From: Echinometra lucunter | Lineage: Eukaryota > Echinodermata > Echinoidea > Camarodonta > Echinometridae | Assembly (NCBI GenBank): GCA_029962745.1 | Contig: CM057152.1 | Coordinates: forward strand, 21,139,310-21,203,309 | Reading direction: 5' to 3' | DNA length: 64,000 nt | In this document: positions 51,601 through 57,243 of the stretch, in pieces | How the letters are laid out: each line of letters starts with the position of its first letter | How positions within the stretch are numbered: the first letter of the stretch is position 1 | Notes under the pieces: generated by a model | Databases searched by the model: none | Seen by the model: only the letters and a program-made list of their open reading frames with translations | Told to the model about the DNA's origin: nothing | Program-made: the position numbers and the translations under genes

Positions 51601-54283
51601 AATGGTCATATGAACATCAGGTGCGGGCAGCAAGCAACGCCCACCAGTCAAAGATATGTTATAATTGTTTGTTTTGTACTGATTATTTATCAATTTTTTT
51701 TTTAAAAAGATGACATAAAATGCATGCAGTGGTCAATCATGCTTTTAGAAGACCTTTTCGTTCGTGAAGTTCCCAACTTCACGAAAGGTTGAAAGCCAGT
51801 AGAAGACTGAATCATAGGCACAGTGTTTAACATTGCACACTTGAGCAATATTGAAACCATTTCTGAACCACCTCAAACCCTGTTGCTGTTTTTAGTTTGT
51901 ATGGTTCACATTTTTGTATTTTTTGTATCTCCAAGAAAATTGATGTGCATAGGTCCTTTGTTGCATCACTTATCTCTGCTTGGCATTCATTAGATAGTAT
52001 GCACAAAAATATCAACATAGTCCACCACTCCATGTCGAAACGTGCCTTTCGGATACATTTCTCTGATTAAAGAGTATTCCTGGTATTTTGAAGGGGTATT
52101 AATAAGGAACTCAACATTCTGCATTATGTTCTAGAAGTTTGCTCTTGTGCAAATCAAGCTTGATGAGCATTGTTTGTAACTTGAAAAATGAAAATCTGAA
52201 AAACAAAGTTGCCATCTTTTTCCCACCTCACTAGGCAAGTTCCTTGAAAATGTAGTGATAAGGAAAACCGTAACTGCAGTACTTTTATTTGTCTGGGTTG
52301 TATTCCTATGACATTTATCCAGACGCTCTATCAGAGTTAGGTGCAAGACACACTTCCGCCATTTCACCTGAAAATATGTAACAGCTGTGAACTTCCCTGA
52401 CATTAAGACAAAGGTGAAACCTTACAGCATTGTCTGATAGGCAAAAGACGTTACATCGGTTTACACTTCATTAATAGAACTAAAAATCAGGATTTTTGAT
52501 CATTGACCCATTGCCTCTTAAACCTGTAAAAAAAAAAACCTCAGCTGTGGATTGTATGTCTTAAGCTATTTAATGAAAAAAAATTTATCAAACCACGTTT
52601 TGTCTAAAGAATTTATAACATATATTACATTTTATTAAAGACGGATTTATTATAAAATTGGAATTCATTGATAACAGCTCTTCTTTCTTTCCTACTTAAA
52701 CCTGTGGAAAACCTCAGCTGTGGATTATATGTCTTATAAAGTTATTTCATGAAAACATTTCTTATCAATACCAAGCCTTGAGGCAGTATTCAGGCAATTC
52801 CTGTGAAGTTCATTATCCTCAGGTTCTTTCATTGGATTGATGTGATAAATGGTCCTCTGACTAAGAGCATGTTTGCTTTATCTAGTTGGCTTTTCAATTG
52901 TTATTTTGTAACAGCTATTGCGTGATAATCAGCCCTGTTTCATAAAGCTTGTTATCAATAAGAATTTACAGTAACCGTCACAAGCTACTGAAATCCATGC
53001 ATCTGATTAGCTGAGAGCAAAATTGTCATGTTGCTACCGATATCAAGTTTTATGAAACGGGCCCAGACCTCAACTTTTTTTCAATTCTGTAATGTTTGAT
53101 CACAACATTATACGAAACAAACGCTCTAGAAACTTATTCTGGAGAATTATGCTAATTGTTTTTGTGTGTGTAGAATTCTTGAGAAATCTAAGAAAGATTA
53201 GAATGTGACTAATTTTATTGTTTTTGTCTCGCCCACTGGAGGTGAAGGCGAGACTAGGGGATCTGTCGTCTGTCCGTCATCCGTCCGTCCTCTTATGATG
53301 CATAACTTGGCAACTGCTGGTCCAATTGCAACCAAACTTGGGTGGTAGATGCACTAGGGGTAACATCATGTTGTGGTGCTGTCGGAGGTCACATGATGAG
53401 GTCAAAGGTCATTTGAAGTCAAATGTTAGAGTTTACTTGCAAGACTCTCTTATGACAAATAACTTTGCAACTGTTGCTCCCTTTTCAACTAAACTTGGGT
53501 CATAGATGCATTTGGGGGACCTTCATGTTATAGTGGCATCGGATGTCACATGGTAAGGTCAAAGGTCATTTTATTTCAAACGTTAAAGTTTACCTGCAAG
53601 ACTCTCTTACGACACATAACTTGGCACATGTTACTGCAATAGCAACCAAATTTGGGTGATAGATGCACTAGGGGTACATTCATGCTATTGTACTGTCAGG
53701 TCACATGGTGAGGTTAAAGGTCATTTTAGGTTAAACATTAAAGTTTACCTGTAAGACTTTCTTGTGACATCAAACTTGGTTAGGGATGTACTTGGGGAAA
53801 CTTTCGTGTTATTTAGTCACGGGTGGGCGAGACACAATCTTGCTATTGACTTGTTTCAGTATTGTGATTGTTGAACATTCTGCAATGTTTAATCCTCTTA
53901 TTTTACAGACTATGCCATCAAAATGACATTTTCTGGAAGATTAACTGCCTTTTGTGCTTAGCCTACTTTATTTGGAACTTCTTGTATCAAGTTTCTCCCC
54001 TTGTGAATAACGAGAAAGAGAATACATAAAATGTTGTTCCATGGCAATGGATAGAATTTTTGACAATTTTAGCTCAGTCAACATAAATTAGTTGAATTTG
54101 GATTTGTTTTAAATTTCATATTTCCTTTCTTCTTTTATACAGTGTGACTGGATCTCATGATCACACTCTTCGCGTTTGGAGCATGATTAACTACGAGTGT
54201 AAACATATCATCAGGCATCACTCTGATGCCATTACATGTCTAATCCTAGATGAAGACGTTGTCATCACTGGTTCATTTGATCG
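8386..54283 (+). CDS. F-box/WD40-repeat protein, 13 coding exons, 3' partial
   Basis: Proposed join: 8386-9598, 10107-10291, 11072-11178, 12931-13094, 13886-14035, 14934-15029, 16465-16512, 17993-18086, 20592-20751, 21189-21266, 35837-35965, 47320-47477, 54143-54283. This gives 907 complete residues plus two bases; phase agrees at every junction. Order: D-like helical segment (about 52-102), Ser/Lys-rich region, second D-like segment (467-502), F-box (about 510-553), polar linker with basic patch (about 707-720), then WD40 repeats from about 762. Family knowledge: the F-box binds SKP1 in an SCF E3 ligase and the WD propeller recruits substrate, often phosphorylated. The FBXW group is secure. 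The nearest relative is not: it could be FBXW10-like, CDC4/FBXW7-like or an invertebrate-specific member. A complete propeller needs about three more repeats, so the 3' end lies beyond 64000. The start ATG has a good context (CACCATGG). Confidence 0.9.
9599..10106 (+). other. Intron 2, non-canonical GC-AG
   Basis: The donor reads TAG|GCAAGA and the acceptor TGATGTAG. Exon 2 leaves one base (G) and exon 3 supplies GT, restoring a Gly codon and the frame. The only nearby in-phase GT donor (9548, GTGCAG) matches the consensus poorly. Otherwise the intron is AT-rich with no recognised element. Confidence 0.7.
10107..10291 (+). CDS. Coding exon 3: basic Trp-containing linker
   Basis: Encodes residues about 405-466, including KPSKWWTPRPVVVPAKKH and ending QVEQIWM. 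Acceptor GATGTAG|GT; donor GGATG|GTAGGA; the exon ends on a codon boundary. No named domain is recognised. The segment leads directly into the helical D-like region of exon 4. Confidence 0.85.
10292..11071 (+). other. Intron 3 with one MITE
   Basis: GT-AG intron. The only recognised content is a transposon with terminal inverted repeats at 10712-11012, including a C run at 10741-10757. The remainder is AT-rich and unremarkable. Confidence 0.75.
10712..11012. mobile_element. MITE family A, copy 1 (TIR AAGGCTTGTTCAGATA)
   Basis: The left end (AAAGGCTTGTTCAGATACGA) and right end (ATATCTGAACAAGCTTTA) are inverted copies of each other, extending into a shared GACAAACC subterminal motif. A second copy in the same orientation lies at 59796-60143. 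There is no transposase ORF, so the element is non-autonomous. Superfamily not assigned. Confidence 0.8.
11072..11178 (+). CDS. Coding exon 4: second D-like segment before the F-box
   Basis: Encodes residues 467-502, WLKEWEDHEKGDLLVELIKM onward to CLTKR. Acceptor TTTTGACAG|TGG; donor AAAAG|GTAAGG; phase 2. Spacing to the F-box (start about 510) and the pattern W..W......LL..LI..C match the D (dimerisation) region of beta-TrCP/CDC4-type F-box proteins. That comparison is made from memory of the family, not an alignment. Confidence 0.88.
11179..12930 (+). other. Intron 4, no element recognised
   Basis: GT-AG intron of 1752 bases, AT-rich. The open frames inside it are short and lack protein-like composition. 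No terminal inverted repeats or tandem repeats were noticed. Confidence 0.6.
12931..13094 (+). CDS. Coding exon 5: F-box domain
   Basis: Encodes the F-box at about residues 510-553. Key positions: L512-P513, V516-L517, V520-F521, L524, D528-L529, V535-C536, W539 and L548-W549, the standard F-box pattern LPxxVLxxVFxxL...DLLxVxxVCxxWxxL....LW. Acceptor TGTTAACAG; donor TTAG|GTGAGC; phase 1. Family knowledge: this domain binds SKP1 to tether the protein to cullin-1. Confidence 0.95.
13095..13885 (+). other. Intron 5, low-complexity runs only
   Basis: GT-AG intron of 791 bases. It holds a C run near 13395, an AAAC-type repeat near 13410-13440, a short (TA)n at 13526-13535 and a 16-base T run as the acceptor's polypyrimidine tract (13867-13882). 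No mobile element is recognised. Confidence 0.65.
13886..14035 (+). CDS. Coding exon 6: post-F-box linker
   Basis: Encodes residues about 557-606, including DLVELIEFYMSENAVDWREA and HHDEVVLTGSTPKPG. T-rich tract then CAG acceptor; donor CCTG|GTAAGA; phase 1. WREAYWQL is the kind of segment that follows the F-box in many FBXW/FBXO proteins. No separate domain is assigned. Confidence 0.88.
14036..14933 (+). other. Intron 6 with one 408-bp MITE
   Basis: GT-AG intron. The central half is the mobile element at 14357-14764. The rest is AT-rich, with a GA run near 14818-14830. Confidence 0.75.
14357..14764. mobile_element. MITE family B, copy 1, with 9-bp target duplication
   Basis: Flanked by perfect 9-bp direct repeats GTCATAACC at 14348-14356 and 14765-14773. 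Begins AGGCCCCTAAAGCTCCGCC and carries imperfect subterminal inverted repeats: GACCTAAGCATCC pairs with GGGTGCTTAGGTC, and GGCCCCTAAAGCTCCGCC with GGCGGGGCC. Dense TGCGCAA repeats lie in the middle (14522-14580). No ORF. A 9-bp duplication is typical of Mutator-like elements, so that assignment is possible. Confidence 0.8.
14934..15029 (+). CDS. Coding exon 7: charged linker
   Basis: Encodes residues about 607-638, rich in Arg, Glu and Ser, ending with an acidic and Ser-rich stretch (HEDTDTESESS). Acceptor TTCAAATAG; donor ATCTG|GTAAGT; phase 1 on both sides. The acidic Ser/Thr tail looks like potential casein-kinase-type sites (inference). Confidence 0.85.
15030..16464 (+). other. Intron 7: MITE plus long CT-rich tract
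   Basis: GT-AG intron. It contains MITE copy 15229-15606 and a pyrimidine-rich stretch from about 16015 to 16460 (CTCT, CTTT and C runs) that leads straight into the acceptor of the small exon 8. The middle (15616-16010) shows nothing recognisable. Confidence 0.7.
15229..15606. mobile_element. MITE family B, copy 2, with its own 9-bp target duplication
   Basis: Direct-orientation relative of the element at 14357-14764, flanked by a different 9-bp direct repeat, GTTGTGATC, at 15220-15228 and 15607-15615. Shares the left end AGGCCCATAAAGCTCCGCC, the central ACATTACGCCCATC and the right part CGTCTAGTAAATT. About 30 bp shorter than copy 1. The differing flanks mark two independent insertions in adjacent introns. 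Confidence 0.8.
16465..16512 (+). CDS. Coding exon 8: 48-nt symmetric micro-exon
   Basis: Adds 16 residues (ESSVLSGPVYGVKSEV) with phase 1 on both sides, so skipping it keeps the frame. Acceptor TATTCTAG; donor GTAG|GTGAGC, a strong match. Both splice sites, the open frame and the matching phase support it. Its size and symmetry make alternative splicing likely (inference). Confidence 0.68.
   Translation, partial: NLQYYQALFMVLSLK
16513..17992 (+). other. Intron 8 with piggyBac-like MITE and G run
   Basis: GT-AG intron. It carries family C MITE copy 1 (16999-17407) and a run of about 18 G at 17419-17436. The remainder is AT-rich, and no coding potential is seen. Confidence 0.7.
16999..17407. 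mobile_element. MITE family C, copy 1 (piggyBac-like, TTAA-flanked)
   Basis: TTAA at 16995-16998 and 17408-17411 flanks an element beginning CCCATTCGTGACAGGAATTA and ending CTGTCACAAATGGG, so terminal inverted repeats of about 14 bp. TTAA target duplication plus a CCC terminus is the signature of the piggyBac superfamily. No transposase. Other copies, all in the same orientation: 44423-44830, 50140-50544, 57296-57703. Confidence 0.88.
17993..18086 (+). CDS. Coding exon 9: Ser/Ala/Arg-rich linker
   Basis: Encodes residues about 655-685 (VEIAIAVARPRASSARTETS, then SEISDKFQPDM). Acceptor TTCCCCACAG; donor ATGGG|GTAAGG; phase 2. Likely disordered linker between F-box and propeller; no motif assigned. 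Confidence 0.85.
18411..18633. repeat. Dispersed repeat family D, copy 1
   Basis: Clearly related to 40958-41190: both contain AAGCTTGAGTTCT, then GAATATCATAGTA, ATGTCCCCT or ATGGCCCCT, and TGGAAATATG, in the same order and spacing. A 155-codon open frame here (18448-18915) falls partly in this repeat and is not preserved in the other copy, so it is not called as a gene. Ends are undefined. Confidence 0.65.
19102..19655. mobile_element. Fold-back transposon of about 550 bp
   Basis: Two arms of roughly 250 bases are inverted copies. Examples: AAAGGAGTTAAATTTGAACA (19145) against TGTTCAAATTTAACTCCTTT (19593), and TTTCATGTACAAAGTGAATG (19446) against its complement near 19295-19315. A short spacer centres on 19385. 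The right end reads GGTGGACTTTGCCTTTAA. No transposase; the ORFs across it are by-products of the palindrome. Confidence 0.85.
19656..19789. mobile_element. Hairpin MITE adjoining the fold-back element
   Basis: Begins TATTACAGAGTTTGGCCAAC and ends GTTGGCCAAACTCTGTAATA, a perfect 20-bp terminal inverted repeat. The interior also folds (ACAACATGGCGCA against TGCGCCATGTTGT). It directly abuts the right end of the preceding fold-back element, suggesting nested insertion at a TA. Confidence 0.85.
20592..20751 (+). CDS. Coding exon 10: Pro-rich and basic segment
   Basis: Encodes residues about 686-739: SHTPLPPSPPPDE, then a basic cluster AKRKRAVLQKRKTVK (about 706-720) that could act as a nuclear localisation signal (inference), then IRPELRLAEDLL. 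Acceptor TTCCTTAAG; a second AG six bases on (20597) gives the same frame with two residues fewer. Donor CTA|GTAAGC; phase 0. Confidence 0.87.
20762..21065. repeat. Fragment of the CTCGCCCAC-type element in intron 10
   Basis: Shares AACCAAACTTGGGTGGTAGA and GGTCAAATGTCAAATGAGTT-like blocks with the complete element at 53226-53833, plus a degraded GTGGAGCGAGACT at its left. It begins only about ten bases after the exon 10 donor, so intron 10 (20752-21188) is mostly transposon. Confidence 0.65.
21189..21266 (+). CDS. Coding exon 11: lead-in to the WD propeller
   Basis: Encodes residues 740-765 (NPSREEDEHLHYDGKIKQIK, then RVRRLQ). Acceptor TTTCTTATTAG; donor TTCAG|GTAGGA; phase 0 on both sides. 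The terminal RRLQ joins directly to GHSD of exon 12, forming a normal start of a WD40 repeat. This supports direct splicing across the 14.6 kb intron. Confidence 0.88.
21655..21870 (+). mobile_element. tRNA-derived SINE (V-SINE-like)
   Basis: An RNA polymerase III promoter is visible: box A-like TAGTTGAGTGG at 21669 and box B GGTTCGATCCC at 21715. Then comes GCCCTTGAGCAAGGCATTTA, resembling the conserved core of V-type SINEs and LINE-2-type tails, and an A-rich end (AAAAAAATAAATAAAA). It is not a functional tRNA because the acceptor stem does not close. Boundaries are approximate. Confidence 0.72.
21957..22555 (-). mobile_element. DNA transposon family E, copy 2 (minus orientation)
   Basis: Reverse-complement relative of 7389-8038. 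Shared blocks (in this strand's complement) include GCCAATACCATC, AAACCCCTGATTTCTT, AAGCATGC and GTGAGTGACAATTTCT. Ends read TACTGTAT on the left and ATACAGTA on the right, inverted. No transposase. The TTCGCGAA-rich ends make it easy to recognise. Confidence 0.85.
22706..23464. mobile_element. Fold-back element of about 760 bp
   Basis: The left end AAAGGAAAATGAAACCCTGG, then AGACGAGTCGA, is inverted at the right as CGTCTCCAGGGTTTCCTTTT. An inner inverted repeat spans about 23047-23280 (ACACAAAATTTCATATTTTC against GAAATTTTGTGTA). Open frames inside follow from the palindrome. The element at 46090-46357 shares both the ends and the interior. Confidence 0.82.
23881..24031. mobile_element. Short hairpin MITE
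   Basis: Ends GGGGGTGTAACATAA and TTATGTTACACCCCC are inverted. The interior repeats AATCAATCTTA and its complement. 151 bases, no ORF. Confidence 0.8.
26060..26540 (-). repeat. Dispersed repeat with polypyrimidine core
   Basis: A nearly pure C/T stretch (about 26228-26432) sits between G/C homopolymer runs, ending CGGTTGCTACGCCACTGCC. The block at 5180-5510 has the complementary arrangement (CGTAGCTAGCGGGGGG, then a G/A tract), suggesting one family in opposite orientation. The long frames over it encode only Phe/Ser/Leu runs. Confidence 0.6.
30240..30640. repeat. Low-complexity block (CT, T, A and TA runs)
   Basis: CT-rich at 30240-30280, T runs near 30365-30380 and 30455-30470, C8 then a long A run and (TA)n at 30562-30620, and an AT-only tail to about 30650. 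No gene-like frame. Confidence 0.8.
33468..33938. mobile_element. MITE with 24-bp inverted ends
   Basis: Left CTTAAAGGTAGGAGATCCCT and right GGATCACCTACCTTTAAG are inverted copies with one or two mismatches, 471 bases apart. The interior has a GC-rich patch (CTAGCTAGTTAGCTCAGCCG near 33645). No ORF. Confidence 0.8.
34072..34572. mobile_element. MITE with CCTTTCATATTAC-type ends
   Basis: Left GCCCCTTTCATATTACCC and right GAGAGTAATATGAACAGGGC are inverted with few mismatches. Open frames of about 70 codons inside show no similarity to a known protein. Confidence 0.75.
35837..35965 (+). CDS. Coding exon 12: WD40 repeat 1
   Basis: Encodes residues 766-808. Signature positions: G766-H767, D769, D787 and W793-D794 (GSMDRTIRVWDIRSG), ending LSGHK, the next repeat's GH. 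Acceptor GTTACAG; donor ACAAG|GTAAGA; phase 0 on both sides. It replaces no residues when joined to exons 11 and 13. Confidence 0.93.
36000..36090 (+). pseudogene. Decayed partial duplicate of exon 12, copy A
   Basis: Aligns by eye with the 3' half of exon 12 and its donor: ATCCGCAGTGGCAGAGGCAT, then ATGCAAGTTATCAGGGCACA, then GTAAGATCA. Two extra bases (ATATGCAAG for ACGCAAG) shift the frame, and the upstream part is heavily diverged, so it cannot supply a normal WD repeat. Confidence 0.78.
36105..36205 (+). pseudogene. Decayed partial duplicate of exon 12, copy B
   Basis: Contains ATTAGAGTTTGGGATGTCGG, then GCAGTGGTGAAAGCATG, and GGGTAAGATCATATTG, matching exon 12's IRVWDIRSGKS region, its donor and flanking intron. 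It carries the same two-base insertion as copy A (GTATGCAAG), so A and B probably arose from one another after the first duplication. Confidence 0.78.
36642..36854. mobile_element. MITE with GGCCCAAATTCACAAA ends
   Basis: Left GGCCCAAATTCACAAA and right TTTGTGAATTTGGGCC are perfect inverted repeats. Subterminal GGCATGGTTTAAACC and CCATGGTTTGAAC also pair in part. 213 bases, no ORF. Confidence 0.82.
40342..40837. mobile_element. DNA transposon family F, copy 1
   Basis: Ends TAAAGACATTGGTTAAC and GTTAGCCAATGTCTTTA form a 17-bp inverted repeat with one mismatch. The interior has a GCGCATGCGCGC palindrome near 40549. The second copy, 50546-51170, is longer because of an internal tandem duplication. 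Confidence 0.85.
40958..41190. repeat. Dispersed repeat family D, copy 2
   Basis: Same block order as 18411-18633 (AAAGCTTGAGTTCT, GAATATCATAGTA, ATGGCCCCTGACAAGGATAC). Coding potential is not shared between the two copies. Boundaries are unclear. Confidence 0.65.
41297..41453. mobile_element. MITE family G, member 1
   Basis: Left CCCTGTTGCAGAAAACTTA and right TAAGTATTATGCAATGGG are imperfect inverted repeats. The interior shows GTAACTCTGCCATCA against TTGATGGCAAAGTTAC. It resembles 62521-62671 closely and 52932-53062 at the ends. Confidence 0.75.
41456..41496. repeat. (AAG)n microsatellite
   Basis: About 13 AAG units with one AAAG interruption, directly after the MITE at 41297-41453. Confidence 0.9.
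44345..44939. mobile_element. TIR element interrupted by a piggyBac-like MITE
   Basis: Left TACAGTTAAATCTGTATATA, then AAGACCACC, and right GGTGGTCGCTTAAAGCAGGT, then TTGACTGTA, are imperfect inverted repeats. The middle is occupied by family C copy 2 (44423-44830). Without the insert the host element is about 185 bases. This gives relative age: host first, piggyBac-like MITE later. Confidence 0.75.
44423..44830. mobile_element. MITE family C, copy 2 (TTAA-flanked)
   Basis: TTAA at 44419-44422 and 44831-44834; begins CCCATTCGTGACAGGAATTA and ends CTGTCACGAATGGG, a perfect 14-bp terminal inverted repeat. Sits inside the element at 44345-44939. Confidence 0.9.
46090..46357. mobile_element. Shorter relative of the 22706 fold-back element
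   Basis: Left TAAAGGATAATGAAACCCTT and right CAGGGTTTCATTCTCCTTTA are inverted. The interior block ACACAAAATTTCATATTTTC is shared with the 22706-23464 element. Confidence 0.78.
47320..47477 (+). CDS. Coding exon 13: WD40 repeat 2 and start of repeat 3
   Basis: Encodes residues 809-860 plus two bases. Repeat 2 has GIRCLQFDETRIVSGSWD and VMVWDV (W833-D834); then ELTGHTGVVSCLQFNDRLL opens repeat 3. R812 occupies the position of a phosphodegron-contacting arginine in CDC4-type propellers (VRC motif), by memory of that family. Acceptor TTTCACCAG; donor CCT|GTAAGT; phase 2. Confidence 0.93.
50140..50544. mobile_element. MITE family C, copy 3 (TTAA-flanked)
   Basis: TTAA at 50136-50139 and 50545-50548; begins CCCATTTGTGTCAGGAATTA and ends CTGTCACGAATGGG. 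The right TTAA is shared with the first bases of family F copy 2, so this MITE appears to have inserted at the edge of that element. Confidence 0.88.
50546..51170. mobile_element. DNA transposon family F, copy 2, with internal duplication
   Basis: Same ends as 40342-40837 (TAAAGACATTGGTTAAC and GTTAGCCAATGTCTTTA). A block of about 150 bases starting GGCAGGTAACGGTATTTTTT (near 50815) is repeated in tandem near 50965, accounting for its greater length. Confidence 0.85.
52932..53062. mobile_element. MITE family G, member 2
   Basis: Left GCCCTGTTTCATAAAGCTTG and right CAAGTTTTATGAAACGGGC are inverted with a single mismatch in the core. About 131 bases, no ORF. Confidence 0.8.
53226..53833. mobile_element. 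CTCGCCCAC-type element with internal tandem units
   Basis: Left GTCTCGCCCACTGG and right GTGGGCGAGAC are inverted ends. Between them about three units of roughly 160-170 bases repeat AACTTGGGTGGTAGATGCAC-like, GGTCAAAGGTCATTT-like and GTTTACTTGCAAGACTCTCT-like blocks. A TCCGTC run lies near 53273-53290. A fragment of the family lies at 20762-21065. Confidence 0.82.
54143..54283 (+). CDS. Coding exon 14: end of WD repeat 3, start of repeat 4
   Basis: Encodes residues 861-907 plus two bases: VTGSHDHTLRVWSMINYE closes repeat 3 (W873 followed by S, a common variant of WD). HHSDAITCLILDEDVVITGS, then FDR, opens repeat 4. Acceptor TTTTATACAG; donor TCG|GTAAGG; phase 2. The next exon should supply a wording like T(I/L)(R/K)VWD; none with correct phase was found in the remaining 9.7 kb. 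Confidence 0.93.
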
Positions 54284-55478
54284 GTAAGGATGTCTTTTTA
54301 ACTTTGTTGATATTTATGCACTCAAATGATTTTTGCCATGTAGACCTACATTTTTCATTAGAAAGGTGCACTATTGAGACATAATTACATCTCGTTTTTT
54401 CCTATGCATCATTGGTCCTACATGATTATTTTCCACTTTTGCACTATCTGGGTTATGCTTAAGCTGACCCTGAGCTTAATCTAATCCTTACCTGAAAAAT
54501 AATCCTAACCTAATACTATGCCTATACCCTAAACCAGGGTTTGACACTAACAGGTGCCCAGGACAGTTCCCTTGTAAAAAAGTACAATGGGCACAATGGT
54601 AATTTGATGAAATTAACATCAAATCATGGTAATGTGATGGTACTTGCATGGTACCTTGTACCCATGGTACTTTTTCTGCCGGGTTGGGCCCCCAAGATGT
54701 TGAAAATGGACCCCCAATATCAAAAACATTTTTACGTAGACCTCATTCCAAACAGACCCTAGAATTTCAGTCTGGACCCCTACAATGAGCTCTGCTCTTA
54801 CCTTATTCCATAGCATTGGACCAAATGGACATCACTCAATACTTATCCGGTAAATACTTTATAGTTAGCATTCTAAAAAGAAACGGTAACATTATAAATG
54901 TATTAAGTGAATCATTTCCATTTAGTAATAGAACATCTTGAAAGTTACATAAACCTGTTGAAACACACGGCATCCCAGGGTGAAAGACCTAATTAGTCAT
55001 TTAGGTGATGAAATACTTGTAAGGAGCGAACTATGCTGACATGGCATGATTACAATTTTGACTCCATGAATCAGTGGTTTGCAAGGACTCTTCATTTTTA
55101 GGAGAGGATATCCAAAAAGACATCCTGTTTGTAGGTGGAACATTCCGCTAGGAGAGTGACCATTGATAGGGTTTAGAGGAAAACACTGTCATCGTTTATC
55201 ATCTGATTGTATCATCACAGGGATCATGTCAATTGTTGGTGGTGATACTGTGGCTTGCATTAGTAAGCAAGGTGTGGAATACTCACTCTTTTTCAAGCCA
55301 AGGAACATTTTTGTTTAATAGTTTGCTATAGGGGGCTGGCAACAGTGATTACAGTCAGTGATGATGGTGGTGATGATGATGATTCATATTTAGCATTCCA
55401 CAGTATTCACTCTCATTCAAAAGGGCACCTACTTATAAAAGTTCATTTATTGCCAGGCTTCTTATTCTTAGAGTATAT

Positions 55479-56586
55479 GGGCAATTCCACGGTAACTGAC
55501 GTTACCAAGATAGTGTACTAGTGGTATTGATTATATTGTAGTTTTGTGAATGACACATACTTCAGCTTATAATTGCTTTAGATAAATAAGTTGATTATAG
55601 GGAAGAGACACATGGACAGCGAAAATGTGTCGGTAACTGATGTTACGCAAAAAAGACATGGAAAATGAAGGTGTAGAATCAAACTTATATATCTCCTGTC
55701 TCAGACTTGCAAGGATTATGTAATTAATTTGACATTTACACCTAGGTTCCTGTGAAGAGAAGTGCAAAATAATGAAACATTTGAATTATTCATTTTCGTG
55801 CCATGAAAAATTTACCAAAGACATGTTGGTAACTGACGTTACGTAACTGATGTTATGCTTAAATTTAACGTCGGTTTTGCACATTTCTATTAGTGTTTCA
55901 CTCATTAACTTCCCAAAATCTTTTAAAGTAATTCATTCAAATCAATCAAATGAAGAAATATCTGAGAAAAATGACTAAATATAAGAATAAGAGGCATTTA
56001 AAGCACATTTCCCCAACCATAGTCCCATGTTTGCAATTTTTTGTTTGTTTGTGTTATTCTCCATGGGAAGGTCGAATTGCAAATTTTTAATCTTAAATGT
56101 TTATTTGTAACAAAAAGAAGACCCCGTAGTAATTTCAGATTTTTATTTGGAATTACCAGGGCACAGTACAACTTCCAATTTTGAGCTCTGTGTCCAATAA
56201 AGTGACAGATGGGCAATTCCGCATGGGAAGAACAATCAGCTCAATTCAGATTTGCAGGAAAAACAATCATTTTGATAGTTCTGAAAAGCCAAATCCTTGA
56301 ATTAAAAAGAAGCTTAAACAAAAATGAATTCCACTATTATAGTCAGTATTGGTATAATGCACGTTACATTTTACAAGACAGATTTGTTCTTTGAAAATGG
56401 CACCATTTTCTGGTAATTCCATTACTGAGGTTGTATACCACAATATCATTAATGTAAGTAGAAAATTGTTGGAATAAAAGAGTTCAGGTGAAAGAATTGG
56501 CATATTTTCATAGTATTTAATAGTTAAAAGAAAGGCAAGGTACAAAACAGACACACAAACTCTAAAAATTCACCATGGAATTACCC
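55479..56586. mobile_element. 1.1 kb element with repeated GTAACTGACGTTAC palindromes
   Basis: Left GGGCAATTCCACGG and right CCATGGAATTACCC are inverted. Inside, GGTAACTGACGTTAC or close variants occur near 55491, 55631, 55830 and 55845, and a second internal GGGCAATTCCGCATGGG occurs at 56211, so this may be a composite. No transposase frame. Confidence 0.68.
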
Positions 56587-57110
56587 AGAAATAAATTCAG
56601 AAGTTAACAAAGACATTATTCTTGCTTTTGTTCTGCATTGAGACAGTGGTAAAAACCTTGTATTCACTTCCAGATCCTTTATTCCCTATGTGAGTAGGCC
56701 CCCAAACAAAAGACAGAAAATGTCCTTCTCAGACATGTCCTTCTCAGATTTGCAACTCACCTGACCATATCTTCATTTTGCAAAGTTGCTTGTCATTCCC
56801 CTATTGGTTTAATTCAAGTTTTCGTAGTGAAATCAGAGACAACTTCCAAGTAAATGCTAAAACAATCATGAAATACATACCACATGCTACTGGAAGGGCA
56901 ACAAAGGTATAAGGATTATAAAAGATTGCAAAGGAGTTAGTGACATGTCGCAATGTTTTTCTTCCAAAAGTTTGCATCTTCAAGGAACTTTTTGTAAGTG
57001 TTTCAGTGAATCATGGTGTTTCATGACGATGTCCCACTCTCACAACCTCCGGCAGACTATCTCAATTAGGCTTCTTCTCCATGAGTAATCTAACCAGGGG
57101 ACCAATCATC

Positions 57111-57240
57111 AAAGTCTTCTGGAACTCCAATAACATAGGAAGGATACCTTAAGCAAAATTGGTACAAATTGTTAGCTATGATAACCACTGCAGGCTATTT
57201 CACCAAGAAATATATTTCATATGTGTTTGTAATTTCTAAA
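57111..57240. repeat. Tandem duplication, unit A (MITE-free)
   Basis: Starts ACCAATCATCAAAGTCTTCT and contains a single TTAA at 57149-57152 followed by GCAAAATTGG. Unit B (57244-57780) repeats it but is split by a MITE at this TTAA. Confidence 0.85.
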
Positions 57241-57243
57241 TTG

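Larger units (their letters stand above)
47478..54142 (+). other. Intron 13, 6.7 kb
   Basis: GT-AG intron. Listed elements: family C copy 3, family F copy 2, MITE 52932-53062 and the CTCGCCCAC element 53226-53833. Minor tandem duplications lie at about 48695-48885 (TTTTGAGATGGAACATGAG) and 52520-52790 (CCTCAGCTGTGGATT). A C/T tract lies at 49985-50035 and a C run at 51210-51228. Nothing recognised in 47478-48690, 48890-49980 or 51230-52500. Confidence 0.7.
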
